Source: Allopontixanthobacter confluentis
Lineage (GTDB): Bacteria; Pseudomonadota; Alphaproteobacteria; Sphingomonadales; Sphingomonadaceae
Length of the DNA stretch: 64,000 nucleotides
Direction: 5' to 3'
NCBI RefSeq assembly: GCF_009827615.1
Contig: NZ_WTYU01000001.1
Location: 455,001 to 519,000 of the forward strand
Shown: positions 54,033 through 62,599 of the stretch, in pieces
How positions within the stretch are numbered: the first letter of the stretch is position 1
How the letters are laid out: the number at the start of each line of letters is the position of its first letter
Notes under the pieces: model-generated
What the model was told of the DNA's origin: nothing
What the model saw: only the letters and a program-made list of their open reading frames with translations
Databases searched by the model: none
Program-made: the position numbers and the translations under genes

Positions 54033-54320
54033 ATCTTTTCAGAGGCTTAATGGTTGAAATTCCCGGTTGTACGGAATGAGTATGGAAAGAGCGGGTGAAG
54101 TATCCCCTTTGATATTGCCACATTGCAATGCATGGCCATTGTTCGGCCTTTACCGGATTAGACTCTCCACGCTTTCGGTATCGCGAGCCTAGTAGCTTGC
54201 GAGTTTTATACACGCGCTGGCGAGAACCTATATTAGCTTTCGTGTCACTGGAAACCACCGCCCGTCCACCTTGCCGAGCTAGAGATTTGACTGCCCGCCG
54301 CCTACTCATCGACAATTCGA

Positions 54321-54545
54321 TCACAGGTTCAGCGAGGGACCGATGCGCTGAGGCCGCTTCCCACAATTGCTGCATAGCAGACGCGCCTCAACCTGCTCCA
54401 AACGGTGCGACAGACCCCTAGCATGGCAATGCGCCAGCACTGCTCTAGGATCGAGAATGACAACCCTTCCGCATCCACAGTCCAGCCTTAGCTTATACCC
54501 GAGTCTTGCGTAGTCACTGAGGCTCGATAGCCGCTTGCTGCTCAC
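54321..54545 (-). CDS. Small zinc-ribbon-like hypothetical protein
   Basis: A 74-residue protein with LDCGCGRVVILDP near the middle and LLCSNCGKRPQRIGPS at the end, four cysteines that could bind zinc. It starts SSKRLSSLSDYARLGYKLRL, a pattern I associate with small conserved proteins in sphingomonads. The ATG overlaps the stop of the upstream microgene by 4 bases (ATGA), suggesting translational coupling. Confidence 0.75.
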   Translation of the reverse strand: MSSKRLSSLSDYARLGYKLRLDCGCGRVVILDPRAVLAHCHARGLSHRLEQVEARLLCSNCGKRPQRIGPSLNL

Positions 54546-54634
54546 GGTTTACGCCTCAGAGACCAGACGAAGGCTGACATTGCCGTAATCAGCGTTGCAA
54601 GTGCTATCAGCGTACCAGCGTCGAGAAGAATCAT
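54542..54634 (-). CDS. 30-residue single-span membrane microprotein
   Basis: The frame MILLDAGTLIALATLITAMS, then AFVWSLRRKP, has one hydrophobic helix and a basic C-terminal tail. GGAGCCC lies 7 bases before the ATG. The 4-base overlap with the zinc-ribbon gene supports it as a real gene. It is too short for ordinary gene calling. Confidence 0.65.
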   Translation of the reverse strand: MILLDAGTLIALATLITAMSAFVWSLRRKP

Positions 54635-54845
54635 TGTGGGCTCCGTTTCGAGAAGGTAACCACATGTTCACATTTTGTTCCAAGTAGGAAAGGGCATATT
54701 TCGCCTGCGGCGTATCACCGCTGTAAAAGATCTCTCGCGAAAGTCAGGTCGAACACGTATCAGGCAAGTCCCGCTTCAATTTTTAACCGATTGCAAAACT
54801 TCTGTGACTAATTCATTCCCAGCGTTCAAAACGGGGAGATTTAAT

Positions 54846-55406
54846 ATGAAGTTCAAGATTTTAGCCGCGGTTTCAGTAATGATCATTTCTACCAGTGCAG
54901 CGGCACAAGACCGGCAAGTAGAAATTCGCGTTGGCCAATCAACTGAGAAAGCGCAGCCAGAAGCGAGCCAATACCAATCCGTTCCAGTTTCAGAGAGGCG
55001 GATTGTGAAGATGATGCCTGAAAACACGATTGTTCAATTATCGCCACTTCAAGAAATAACGTCAAAGCGGATCGACGTTGGCGACAAAGTAGCATTCGCA
55101 GTGGTGAGTGATGTCGTGGAAGGTGGCTCTGTTGTCATCCCGCGGGGCTCTACTGTGCAAGGCTCAATCTCATGGAAAACCGGTCGAGCGATTGGTGGCA
55201 AGTCTGGCAAGTTCGAAGTGACCTTTGACAATGTTGCGGTTCGCGGAAAGCGGTATGCAATGCGTGGGCAACACCGTCAGGAAGGTCGCGGCAACACCGT
55301 TGGTGCGCTTTTGGGCTCAATTATCATTAGCGGAAGGTCAGCAGTCATGTTGCCAGGCGATCTGGTGAATGCGTTTACCGCTGTACCAATCCCCTACGAA
55401 ATTTAA
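54846..55406 (+). CDS. Hypothetical secreted protein
   Basis: ATG at 54846 follows ACGGGGAG and opens a signal peptide (cut near AAA-Q, residue 21). The mature 165 residues have a polar Gln/Glu-rich start and a beta-rich body: NTIVQLSPLQEITSKRIDVGDKVAF, GGSVVIPRGSTVQGSISW, GGKSGKFEVTFDNVAVRGK. The block VVIPRGSTVxGxI is shared with periplasmic proteins such as TrbI/VirB10 C-terminal domains, but the length and lack of an anchor do not fit those. Function unknown. Confidence 0.75.
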   Translation: MKFKILAAVSVMIISTSAAAQDRQVEIRVGQSTEKAQPEASQYQSVPVSERRIVKMMPENTIVQLSPLQEITSKRIDVGDKVAFAVVSDVVEGGSVVIPRGSTVQGSISWKTGRAIGGKSGKFEVTFDNVAVRGKRYAMRGQHRQEGRGNTVGALLGSIIISGRSAVMLPGDLVNAFTAVPIPYEI

Positions 55407-55453
55407 TGCGCGGAACTTAAGGGGTCAGGAAAAGTATTAGCTTTTTACTGCTC

Positions 55454-55867
55454 ATGGCAATGGCGGTAGTTCCCGCTGGTGAAAGCTTTTCCTGCACGCC
55501 GACTGCTGTCTGGGATGGCGATGGCCCGATCTGGTGTTCTGAGGGGCCGCACATCCGCTTATCGGGCATCGCAGCGCGCGAAATGAACGGAAGTTGCAGT
55601 CCAAGACACCCTTGCCCTGATGCATCCGCAGAAGAGGCAAAGGCAGCTCTCATTGCTCTGGTTGGAGAGCCAGTTGGAACAGGAGAGCATGGTCACGTCC
55701 TTGTCAAAGGCCCCACGATGCGCTGTGAATCCGTTGGCGGTGCTGGTGGCAACAGAACAGCAGCTTGGTGCGTTTCGCCGCTTGGAGGCGATATAAACTG
55801 CGCGATGATCGCGGGCGGCTGGGCGGAACGTTGGGACCGGTATTGGAAAGGGCACAACTGCCAGTGA
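55454..55867 (+). CDS. Thermonuclease (SNase-like) family protein
   Basis: A protein of about 137 residues with the staphylococcal-nuclease-like pattern VWDGDGPIWCSEGPHIRLSGIAAREM near the start and GGDINCAMIAGGWAERWDRYW near the end. The catalytic Arg/Glu set looks incomplete, so activity is uncertain. The ATG at 55454 has no ribosome site at proper distance. AGGAAAAGT at 55427 sits just before an ATT that would add SFLLLMAMAVVPAG, a good signal peptide, so a non-standard start is possible. It is coupled to the next gene by a GTGA overlap. Confidence 0.7.
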   Translation: MAMAVVPAGESFSCTPTAVWDGDGPIWCSEGPHIRLSGIAAREMNGSCSPRHPCPDASAEEAKAALIALVGEPVGTGEHGHVLVKGPTMRCESVGGAGGNRTAAWCVSPLGGDINCAMIAGGWAERWDRYWKGHNCQ

Positions 55868-56226
55868 GTGAATGGGGTAATCCACCGAAGAATCCAGAAA
55901 CGAGATCAATTCGTCTGGAGTTTGCGCTTCTCCTCGCGCCGGTCTTGTTCGCAATCGGAGGCACTTTCATCTGGTTGGCATCACCATTGTTCGCCCACCC
56001 AGGCGGGCTTGCCGCAGATGGTTGCCATAATGACCGAAAGAATGGCGGCAGGCATTGCCATCGAGGGTCTTCCGCAGGTCAGTCTAAGTCTGCGCCAAGC
56101 AACCGCGCCGTCTATTATCCTAACTGCGCAGCAGCGCGTGCGGCTGGTGCTGCACCGATTTATAGCGGCCAGCCGGGATACGGAAAACATCTAGACAGGG
56201 ATGGTGATGGCAAAGCCTGCGAATGA
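55864..56226 (+). CDS. Membrane-anchored excalibur-domain protein
   Basis: A 120-residue protein starting with GTG that overlaps the nuclease stop. One hydrophobic segment (about residues 17-40) is followed by HPGGLAADGCHNDRKNGGRHCHR, a YHYH-like cysteine/histidine block. At the C-terminus stands an excalibur domain with the calcium-binding loop DRDGDGKACE. Nuclease and excalibur modules often occur together, here as two coupled genes. The calcium loop suggests extracellular function. Confidence 0.8.
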   Translation: MSEWGNPPKNPETRSIRLEFALLLAPVLFAIGGTFIWLASPLFAHPGGLAADGCHNDRKNGGRHCHRGSSAGQSKSAPSNRAVYYPNCAAARAAGAAPIYSGQPGYGKHLDRDGDGKACE

Positions 56227-56407
56227 CCAAAGCGATTGCTGCAAAGGCTGCCGGTTCTGGAAGCCCGCGCCCGATATTGTCGATGGCAAGGATCTAGGCA
56301 TTTGCCGCCGCTTACCGCCAACCTACGAAGGTTGGCCGATGACGGGGCCGGAGGATTGGTGCGGTGAGTGGAGGAAAAAAGGTTCCATCCATTCGAGTGG
56401 GGCCTGA
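56207..56407 (+). CDS. Small Cys/Trp-rich hypothetical protein
   Basis: A 66-residue product with CCKGCRFWKP, LGICRRLPPT and DWCGEWRKKG. Five cysteines in paired spacing suggest a metal site. The start is either 56207 or 56201; both overlap the end of the excalibur gene. Similar short proteins occur in phage and plasmid regions, but I cannot name a family. Confidence 0.6.
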   Translation: MAKPANDQSDCCKGCRFWKPAPDIVDGKDLGICRRLPPTYEGWPMTGPEDWCGEWRKKGSIHSSGA

Positions 56408-56488
56408 AGTCAAAGGGTTGATCTGCATCCGTCGGGATGGCCGGATCTTGCCGTACAAGCTGCATCCCACTTTGCTGGATAAAATCGA

Positions 56489-56671
56489 ATGACGCTGACC
56501 CGCGAAAAAGAGATTTGGGGTGTTGCCCTTTGGGTCGAGCAGAAGCACGGCAGTGACGGCTGGCTTTATATAACGCAACAGATGGACCGCTTGTTGGCCG
56601 AAGCTGACTTTGATGGCGTGGCGTTTTGGAAAGAGGTTTCTCAGCGCTTTGAGACGCTGCTTAGGGAATGA
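56489..56671 (+). CDS. DUF6961-like small protein
   Basis: A 60-residue protein, MTLTREKEIWGVALWVEQKHG at the start, then WLYITQQMDRLLAEADFDGVAFWKEVSQRFETL. This fits a small helical family of sphingomonads that I recall as DUF6961, function unknown. No signal or membrane segment. The name is from memory only. Confidence 0.6.
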   Translation: MTLTREKEIWGVALWVEQKHGSDGWLYITQQMDRLLAEADFDGVAFWKEVSQRFETLLRE

Positions 56672-56731
56672 CCGATAAATTGAACTCTGCATTCTTCCAG
56701 GCAGTAAGCGTACATCGGCCAACTACCGTGT

Positions 56732-56950
56732 TTGTGCGCATTTGCATTTCCCTTGGAAGATCCAGGATCAGTTCCGCCGTGCATCCAGCATCCTTTTCCG
56801 CAAAAAACAATCTACTTTTGGGTTGAGCTATTGAATGCGGCAATATCCGAAGCTGAGTGGTTTGCTGACTGGCCGATTTTGGATCGCCAGGTGATTGAAG
56901 CCGCCATTACCACCCACGCGGAAAATATCTTGCGGCGCGATTGTGAATGA
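56732..56950 (+). CDS. Possible small hypothetical protein
   Basis: A 72-residue open frame on the same strand as the preceding genes. The second half (YFWVELLNAAISEAEWFADWPILDRQVIEAAITTHAENI) looks protein-like and helical. The first half is less convincing, and there is no clear ribosome site. It may be a decayed gene. Confidence 0.35.
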   Translation: MCAFAFPLEDPGSVPPCIQHPFPQKTIYFWVELLNAAISEAEWFADWPILDRQVIEAAITTHAENILRRDCE

Positions 56951-57035
56951 TCGGTTATTCACTCGGGTTTGAAATTCAGGGCTGGAGGAAGATGCACCGT
57001 TGTCGGCGTGACAGACAATCAGCTATACATTCCGA

Positions 57036-57824
57036 ATGAAAGGCCGCTCATCCGCTAAGTTCATTCGACCCACACACGTTGACGTAGAACTTGTCACTGT
57101 CGCATATCACCAGCGTGCTTTCCCCATGCATGTTCACGAACAGTATGTGGTTGGCGTGGTTGAGGCGGGAGCCGAAATGCTGGAGGTCGATGGCGCGTCC
57201 CACGTTATTACGGCAGGTGGTATGATCACGGTCGATCCCGGCCAGCCACACTCCAACCGCACTCTGGGGAACGATTGCCTCCGGTACAGGGTCTTTTACC
57301 TGTCCTCATGCCTCGTTGCTTCGCATCTCGACCAAGACCCGATGCGGTTCAGAGCGCCCTCGCGACCGGCATCGGCTGAAACTCAACGTTTGCTGACTCT
57401 ACATCGCTGGTTTGAATACAACACTGGTGACAGTCTGGCGCAACAGAGCGCAATCGCGGAAGTTGTCGACATCGCTTTTCACGTGGACACGACAATGAGC
57501 CATGAGCCGCGGCTGCCGAAGATCGCCCGGTTAGCGCGGGAATACATCGACCAGAATTTTCGCGAGGGCTTCGGGTTGGATGAGCTTGCCCTTGCAATAG
57601 GCGCCAGCAAATTTCACGCGACGCGCTGCTTTACGCGCGCTTACGGACTTAGCCCGATCGCCTACCGGACCCAGCGGCGAATACATGAAGCCAAACGGCT
57701 GATATTGGCGGGAATGCCATTGGCTGAAGTTGCGACGGATCTCTCCTTTGCGGACCAAAGCCATCTCACGCGCCACTTCCAGAGCTTGGTTGGCATCGCT
57801 CCTGGCCAATATCGAGAGCAATGA
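57036..57824 (+). CDS. AraC-family transcriptional regulator
   Basis: A 262-residue regulator. An N-terminal cupin (about 20-110; FPMHVHEQYVVGVVEAG, GGMITVDPGQPHSN) binds an effector. The C-terminal ~100 residues hold two helix-turn-helix motifs (LDELALAIGASKFHATRCFTRAYG and LAEVATDLSFADQSHLTRHFQSLVG). It lies 60 bases upstream of the S41 peptidase gene on the same strand and may control it. Confidence 0.92.
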   Translation: MKGRSSAKFIRPTHVDVELVTVAYHQRAFPMHVHEQYVVGVVEAGAEMLEVDGASHVITAGGMITVDPGQPHSNRTLGNDCLRYRVFYLSSCLVASHLDQDPMRFRAPSRPASAETQRLLTLHRWFEYNTGDSLAQQSAIAEVVDIAFHVDTTMSHEPRLPKIARLAREYIDQNFREGFGLDELALAIGASKFHATRCFTRAYGLSPIAYRTQRRIHEAKRLILAGMPLAEVATDLSFADQSHLTRHFQSLVGIAPGQYREQ

Positions 57825-57884
57825 CGTTCAAGACCTCGTTAGGCTCCCTCGTCTAGGTCCGCATGTGCCAGAACGAGGAACGTC

Positions 57885-59147
57885 ATGCACAAACTGAATT
57901 CTTTCATCTTCCGCTTTCGCGTCATTATCGGAGTGCTCGCACTTACGATGAGTGCGATCCCGAAACCTGCAGTCGCCCAACCAGCAAGCATGGGCACGGT
58001 GGAAGAGCGGGTCGCCGACATCGACTGGTTAATCGATACGATCGCGAGCCGGTATGCCTATCTTGACGAAGAGCAAGTCGATCTCGAAGCGATGCGCGTG
58101 CTCTATCGGCAGGAAGCGATTTTTGCGACGACGCGCAACTCATGGCTACATGTCTTGGAAGATCTTCTAGCCAACCTGCACGATCATCACGTCAACCTAA
58201 ATCAGAACGCCAGATCATCTTCGCAGCTCGTGCCCTCGGGGACTGACATTTGGGCCCGGATTGTCGATAATCACGCCATCGTGACAGAGGTCTTGCCAAA
58301 GAGTCCGGCTGCCGAAGCAGGCCTGCAGGCGGGCGACGAGATCGTTGCGATTGGCGATACGCCCACGATGATCGCCATAGCGGCTGCCACGCCGCCGGCG
58401 ACGACGCCCGACCATGCGGGTGACTACATCCTGAGGGTCCTACTGGCGGGTGATCACGAGAGAGTGCGTGTCCTCACGCTCGCCGATGGCCATCGAATTG
58501 TCATGCCGCCATACGTTCGCTCCTCAAGCCCCGAGATGATTAATTGGCGCTGGCTAGACGGAAACATCGGTTATATCCGTATCGAAAACAGTCTAGGTGC
58601 GGATGATACCGTTGCGGCTTTCGATACAGCGGTGGAAGAATTGCATGGTGCCAACGGCCTCGTTCTCGATCTGCGCTTCACGCCAAACGGCGGCAACACA
58701 GGGGTCGCAATTCCTATACTCGGCCGCTTCGTGTCACAGAGTGGTGCCTATCAGCGATACGAAGGCGAGCAATTCGAGGGCGGTGTCGAACTGGATACCG
58801 TCAATCCACGAGGGCCGTTCACGATCACCGCGCCGGTTGTCGTCTTGGTCGGACACTGGACGGGTAGCATGGGAGAGGGAATGGCCATTGGCCTCGATGC
58901 TTTGGAGCGAGCGACGACCATAGGAACACCGATGGCAGGGTTGCGTGGAGGTATTAAGGGGTTCGCGCTGCCAAACACAGGGGTAGGCTTTGGCCTGCCG
59001 GTTTTTCGTATTTTTCATATCAATGGGACGCCACGAGAGGCTTTCGACCCGTCAGTCTTGGTCGACTTGACCATGGAGCACGGCGCGGATCCGGTCCTAG
59101 CAGCGGGAGTCGAGTATCTGCATCAACGCGAGGCGGATTTGCCTTGA
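57885..59147 (+). CDS. S41-family (tail-specific/C-terminal) peptidase
   Basis: A 420-residue exported serine peptidase. The signal peptide is cut near AVA-Q (residue 31). A helical domain is followed by a PDZ-like part (VTEVLPKSPAAEAGLQAGDEIVAI, about 130-155). The peptidase domain has DLRFTPNGGNTG for the oxyanion strand and catalytic Ser in GHWTGSMGEGMAIGL. The base is not obvious, as usual for this group. AGGAACGTC precedes the ATG. A role in envelope protein turnover is likely. Confidence 0.88.
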   Translation: MHKLNSFIFRFRVIIGVLALTMSAIPKPAVAQPASMGTVEERVADIDWLIDTIASRYAYLDEEQVDLEAMRVLYRQEAIFATTRNSWLHVLEDLLANLHDHHVNLNQNARSSSQLVPSGTDIWARIVDNHAIVTEVLPKSPAAEAGLQAGDEIVAIGDTPTMIAIAAATPPATTPDHAGDYILRVLLAGDHERVRVLTLADGHRIVMPPYVRSSSPEMINWRWLDGNIGYIRIENSLGADDTVAAFDTAVEELHGANGLVLDLRFTPNGGNTGVAIPILGRFVSQSGAYQRYEGEQFEGGVELDTVNPRGPFTITAPVVVLVGHWTGSMGEGMAIGLDALERATTIGTPMAGLRGGIKGFALPNTGVGFGLPVFRIFHINGTPREAFDPSVLVDLTMEHGADPVLAAGVEYLHQREADLP

Positions 59148-59203
59148 AAGGTGATAACCGGATAAGTCCGCTTTCAAGCGAACGCCGCATCTTATCGAAT
59201 GAC

Positions 59204-59283
59204 TGACATTGGGTCGATTACTGCCGGTCTGCTTTCAGGAGCAGCTCCAGGCGGCTGGAACTGGAAAAACTGGGTGGAATGCT
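59204..59283 (+). repeat. Dispersed intergenic repeat, two-part copy
   Basis: ACATTGGGTCGATTACTGCC, then GGTCTGCTTTCAGG, and about 25 bases later GGAACTGGAAAAACTGGGTGG. Copies with the same order stand at 62346 and 62788. Confidence 0.7.
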
Positions 59284-59385
59284 GCCGTTCACAAAATGCG
59301 GTTCAGAGGTCGGCTAATGGGCCTTTTATAGACAGTCCGCTTTTCATTTCACAAGGGTCGAGACCAGACGTTCGGCGGCCAGTCT

Positions 59386-59673
59386 CTATGCGTCCGCCAG
59401 CGCCTTCGCTACGCCATCCGGATCCTTCTCGATGATAGTGAGCAACGCTCGCGCAGGAGCATCCGGCTGACGGCGGCCCTGCTCCCAATCCTTCACTGTG
59501 CCGATCGGCAAGTGATAGGCGCGCGCGAATTTGACCTGAGTCATATTGGCCCGCGCACGCAGCGCCTTTATATCCGGCCCGGCAACAATGTTGGCACGCT
59601 TCTTCTCTCCACCAATGAAGGCGGCCGCATCATCGATACCCTCAAGGATGCCCTTGAAATCTTCGTCCTTCAT
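59386..59673 (-). CDS. HTH antitoxin of a HigBA-like module
   Basis: A 95-residue XRE-family protein. The helix-turn-helix is LRARANMTQVKFARAYHLPIGTVKDWEQGRRQP (about 40-72), as in HigA/NadS-type antitoxins. It follows the toxin gene with a 4-base overlap, the toxin-first order of higBA. It probably neutralises the toxin and represses the operon. Confidence 0.85.
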   Translation of the reverse strand: MKDEDFKGILEGIDDAAAFIGGEKKRANIVAGPDIKALRARANMTQVKFARAYHLPIGTVKDWEQGRRQPDAPARALLTIIEKDPDGVAKALADA

Positions 59674-60020
59674 TTTCTCAGCTCCTTTTTCAGTGCGGTA
59701 AGTGCCGTCTTGAAGACGTTCTTCTGCTCAACGATGAGGCTATCGTCTTGGCTCTTGTCGAGCATCCAAAGCAAGAACACCGGATTTTCTTCATCTGCGA
59801 AGAAGCTGAAAACGCGGTAGCCACCACTCTTGCCAGTCGAGTCTTTCGCAACGCGTCCTTTGCGAAGCCCGCCAGTTTTCGGCTCAACTTTGCCAAAGCC
59901 GGGATCACTTGCGTATACGTCGTATATCGACTGAAGTTCAGCTTCACTCACATCGAGCATCTTTGCCACGCGCTGAAAAGCGCTGGTAGAAACAACAGTG
60001 TGGATCGGTGCCTTGCTCAT
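59670..60020 (-). CDS. RelE/HigB-like toxin
   Basis: A 116-residue protein starting at 60020. The body has GGLRKGRVAKDSTGKSGGYRVFSFFADEENPVFLLWMLDKS, the beta-sheet core of the RelE/HigB superfamily with basic residues for mRNA cleavage on the ribosome. The C-terminal helix is Lys-rich. With the following gene it forms a type II toxin-antitoxin pair. The variant with KSGGYR places it nearer the DUF4258/YgjN-like or RelE group, not decided here. Confidence 0.8.
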   Translation of the reverse strand: MSKAPIHTVVSTSAFQRVAKMLDVSEAELQSIYDVYASDPGFGKVEPKTGGLRKGRVAKDSTGKSGGYRVFSFFADEENPVFLLWMLDKSQDDSLIVEQKNVFKTALTALKKELRK

Positions 60021-60032
60021 AAATCGCATCTA

Positions 60033-60076
60033 CGGCAATGCCGCCCTTCATGCAAGTAAAAAGGACGGCAATGCCG
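60033..60076 (-). promoter_or_regulatory. Twin palindromic operator of the toxin-antitoxin operon
   Basis: CGGCAATGCCG occurs at 60033-60043 and again at 60066-60076, 33 bp apart (three helical turns), 13 bases before the toxin start. The second lies inside a larger inverted repeat, AAAAGGACGGCA with its complement (to 60083), that could also terminate transcription. Confidence 0.6.
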
Positions 60077-60164
60077 TCCTTTTAGTCGGCGGCGGTAAAG
60101 ACCGCCTACCCACCTTGCTGACGTTCGCCAATACCAGGCGGATATGGAAGCCATTGCGTCGGTC

Positions 60165-61017
60165 CGGTGCTGTCAGACCAAATGCACCAGATTGAAAAGT
60201 GAGGCGGATTGAGTAGGGCGATGGCCATGCCAAGACTTCGAAAATCAGCCAGTCCGTTCCGTTACTTCAACTCATCGGATGAAATCATCCGCCTGGTTGT
60301 GATGATGTACGTTCGATATCCGCTTAGCTTGCGGGACGTCGAGGATCTTCTTTTCGAACGCGGCATCGACATCTGCCACGAGACGGTTCGCTTCTGGTGG
60401 AACGGGTTCGGGCCGATGTTTGCAAATCAGATCCGTAGACGCCGAGTAAAGCAGTTCAACGGCTACCGTCACTGGCGCTGGCACGTCGATGAAGTCTTTG
60501 TGAAAATCAATGGAAAACGGCACTATTTGTGGCGTGCGGTTGATCATGAAGGTGAGGTTCTGGAAAACTATCTTACTAAGAAGCGGGACAAACGCGCGGC
60601 TTTGCGGTTCTTGAAGAGGGCGCTGAAACGTTACGGGAAAGCCGAAACCATCGTGACCGACCGGCTGAAATCCTATCCTGCAGCTATGCGCGAGTTGGGT
60701 AATCTTCAGAGTCGAGAAATGGGGAGGTGACTCAATAACCGAGCCGAGAATAGTCACCTTTCATTCCGACGAAGAAAGCGCAATGCTGCGATTTCGACGG
60801 ATGAAATCGTTACAGAAATTCGTCTCAGTTCATGCCAACGTCCACAACCACTTTAACTTGCAGCGCCACATCGTCGATCGCCAAACATACCCAAACATAC
60901 AAAGCTAACCGCTCGGCCGCCCTAGCTGAGTGGCAGAACCTCGTGGCTTGAGGCTCGACGCAATCAAGACTCAGCTGCGCCAAGCGGAGACGAGTTGCGA
61001 TTGGACTGACAGCACCG
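60165..61017 (+). mobile_element. IS6-family insertion sequence, inactivated
   Basis: The terminal inverted repeats are CGGTGCTGTCAGACCAA at 60165 and CGGTGCTGTCAGTCCAA (reverse complement, ending at 61017), 16 of 17 identical. The ~853-bp length and one transposase gene fit IS6. No matching 8-bp flanking duplication is visible. Confidence 0.85.
60227..60951 (+). pseudogene. IS6-family transposase, broken
   Basis: The N-terminal part is intact (DEIIRLVVMMYVRYPLSLRDVEDLL; WHVDEVF with the first Asp; TDRLKSYPAAMRELG with the second). After REMGR a TGG codon has become TGA. Further on two bases are missing after AAGCGC (about 60781), and a 10-bp duplication at about 60885-60904 shifts the frame again before the normal end ALAEWQNLVA. 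With these repaired it would be 238 residues. The DDE enzyme cannot be made. Confidence 0.9.
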
Positions 61018-61770
61018 AGGGCAGCTTAAGCGTATGTGCGCCTTAAAGCAGACTTACCCGTGGGTCCGAAGACCCGGTCTCTCAGTTCAGATTTGAAGCT
61101 GGCCGAATAAAAATGGGATTCTGAATTCGCGTGATACCTCATCGTGTCGTCACTGAAGGCGCAACGCTCGCACCGCAGCTCCTGAAAAACTTGGCTATAA
61201 TTGTGCTACCAGTTTGGTAGCTTCACCCACCAAATTGGGCCAGAGGAAACAGCTGTTGAATCGGGGGCACGGATGGGGGATCAATATTTCCGGAACGAAT
61301 AAACTGATTAGCAAATTCAACTAGATATTCTTAGAAAATGAATCCCTCCGTCTCCGCCACTACTTCCCTAAAAGCGTGGGATTGCGCCCCCATCTGCCGC
61401 CCGATGCCCCATAGGGTGCGCTAATGGGCCACCCATAGCGGTTGCTCCAAGCTCGATTTGTGTTGATTGTTTTTCAAACGATGTCGGTGCTCGGTCGGTG
61501 TATGATCACTGGAAGGGTTGCTAGTTTTTGCTACTCTAGCAATGGCGAACGCTCTGCGCTCGGTTCTCTATCCGCCTCTATTTTGGAAACCTCGCGCGGG
61601 CGAGAAAATGTAATAGCGCTGCTACGCCGGATCGGATGCGCCCGCATGTGTTGTTGAGCGCGGAAATTCGGCAACCCCCTGGAAATGTCCGCTGAGTGGT
61701 GTGTACAAGAGAGGCACGACCGGCCGGTTTTGGATGGATGGCGGTCATCCGACAAGGTAAGCATGCTAAC
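61018..61770. other. Gene-free stretch with a tRNA-Ser remnant
   Basis: No gene is supported in these 753 bases. Open frames of 60-80 codons lack ribosome sites. A small hairpin GCTACCA/TGGTAGC lies at 61205. The one recognisable item is the tRNA-Ser 3' end at 61340, listed separately. Confidence 0.45.
61340..61360 (+). pseudogene. tRNA-Ser 3'-end remnant (possible att site)
   Basis: GAATCCCTCCGTCTCCGCCA is the usual 3' end of a bacterial tRNA-Ser, from the T-loop through the acceptor strand to CCA. The rest of the tRNA is absent. Such short 3' copies are left by integrase-borne islands. Confidence 0.5.
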
Positions 61771-62334
61771 ATGCATATTCCGGGATGGTTTCTGGCTGCG
61801 TGTGGTTCGGCAACTCTAGCCAGTTGCGGGCAACCATTAGGGGAATATGAGCTTGAGACTATACAGCTAACAGCGGAAGCACCGTTGCCGGAAGGCGTGC
61901 GCGCGCCAATCTATGGACGATATCTGAAAGTTGAACTTTCATCCGAAACAAGTCTGACTGCGATCGCCGACACGATTGACGGAGTGTATGCTCACGCCGA
62001 TTTTTGCCCTTTCTCCGACCCTTATTCACTAACGACGTTTGGTCCATTTAGTAGCGACAATGTCGATTTACAGGTGCCGAGCTTCGCTGAGCCTTTGCAG
62101 CGAGGGCCGGACGGCAAGTTCCACTACAACGTCTTCATCGTGCCCAAGCATCCTATGCCGAATGTAACCTATAGTAAGGCCGCTCGCGAACGAGAGACAT
62201 ACGACATTGGATCGAATGGCCGCGACGTCTGTCTAATGATCGACGCGCCAGGCTACGACATCATAAAGTCTAAATCCGGGCTGATCAGGATACCATACGA
62301 GCAAATTGCAGCTTCGTTGTCGTCGGGGCTCTAA
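61771..62334 (+). CDS. Hypothetical lipoprotein
   Basis: A 187-residue protein. ATG at 61771 follows AAGGTAAGC and a signal peptide ends L-A-S-C, Cys19. The mature part is beta-rich with ADFCPFSDPYSLTTFGPF, a likely disulfide with DVCLMIDAPG, and a run of prolines (FIVPKHPMPNVTY). No family recognised. A longer upstream frame lacks a ribosome site. Confidence 0.7.
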   Translation: MHIPGWFLAACGSATLASCGQPLGEYELETIQLTAEAPLPEGVRAPIYGRYLKVELSSETSLTAIADTIDGVYAHADFCPFSDPYSLTTFGPFSSDNVDLQVPSFAEPLQRGPDGKFHYNVFIVPKHPMPNVTYSKAARERETYDIGSNGRDVCLMIDAPGYDIIKSKSGLIRIPYEQIAASLSSGL

Positions 62335-62345
62335 ATACCTCATCA

Positions 62346-62432
62346 ATGTCCGAAATTGGGTCGCTTCCTGCCGGTCTGCTTTTGGAACCATCGCCAGACG
62401 ACTGGAACGTCGAAAATTGGGTGGCTTGCTGA
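62346..62432 (+). repeat. Dispersed intergenic repeat, two-part copy
   Basis: TGTCCGAAATTGGGTCGCTT, CTGCCGGTCTGCTTTTGG, then 30 bases later CTGGAACGTCGAAAATTGGG. This is the most complete copy of the family. Confidence 0.75.
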
Positions 62433-62599
62433 CATCAGGAGAACCGATGCTCAAGCCCACAGTCAGGGTAAACCTCTACGCGCTGCGAAGAACTACCGCC
62501 ATGATCGCAGACAGAGACGACGTAGGGCTGATCATTGTTCCATAGCGTAGGCTGGTTCACGCCGCAGATAAGCTGCTCGCGCTCGATGTTCTGACGCAC

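Larger units (their letters stand above)
53673..54320. other. Gene-poor stretch holding a hairpin and a tRNA remnant
   Basis: No protein gene is supported in these 648 bases. The stretch includes the 12-bp hairpin at 53942 and the tRNA-Thr remnant at 53991, both listed separately. The open frames around 54031-54420 have no ribosome sites and no similarity that I recognise. Confidence 0.45.
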
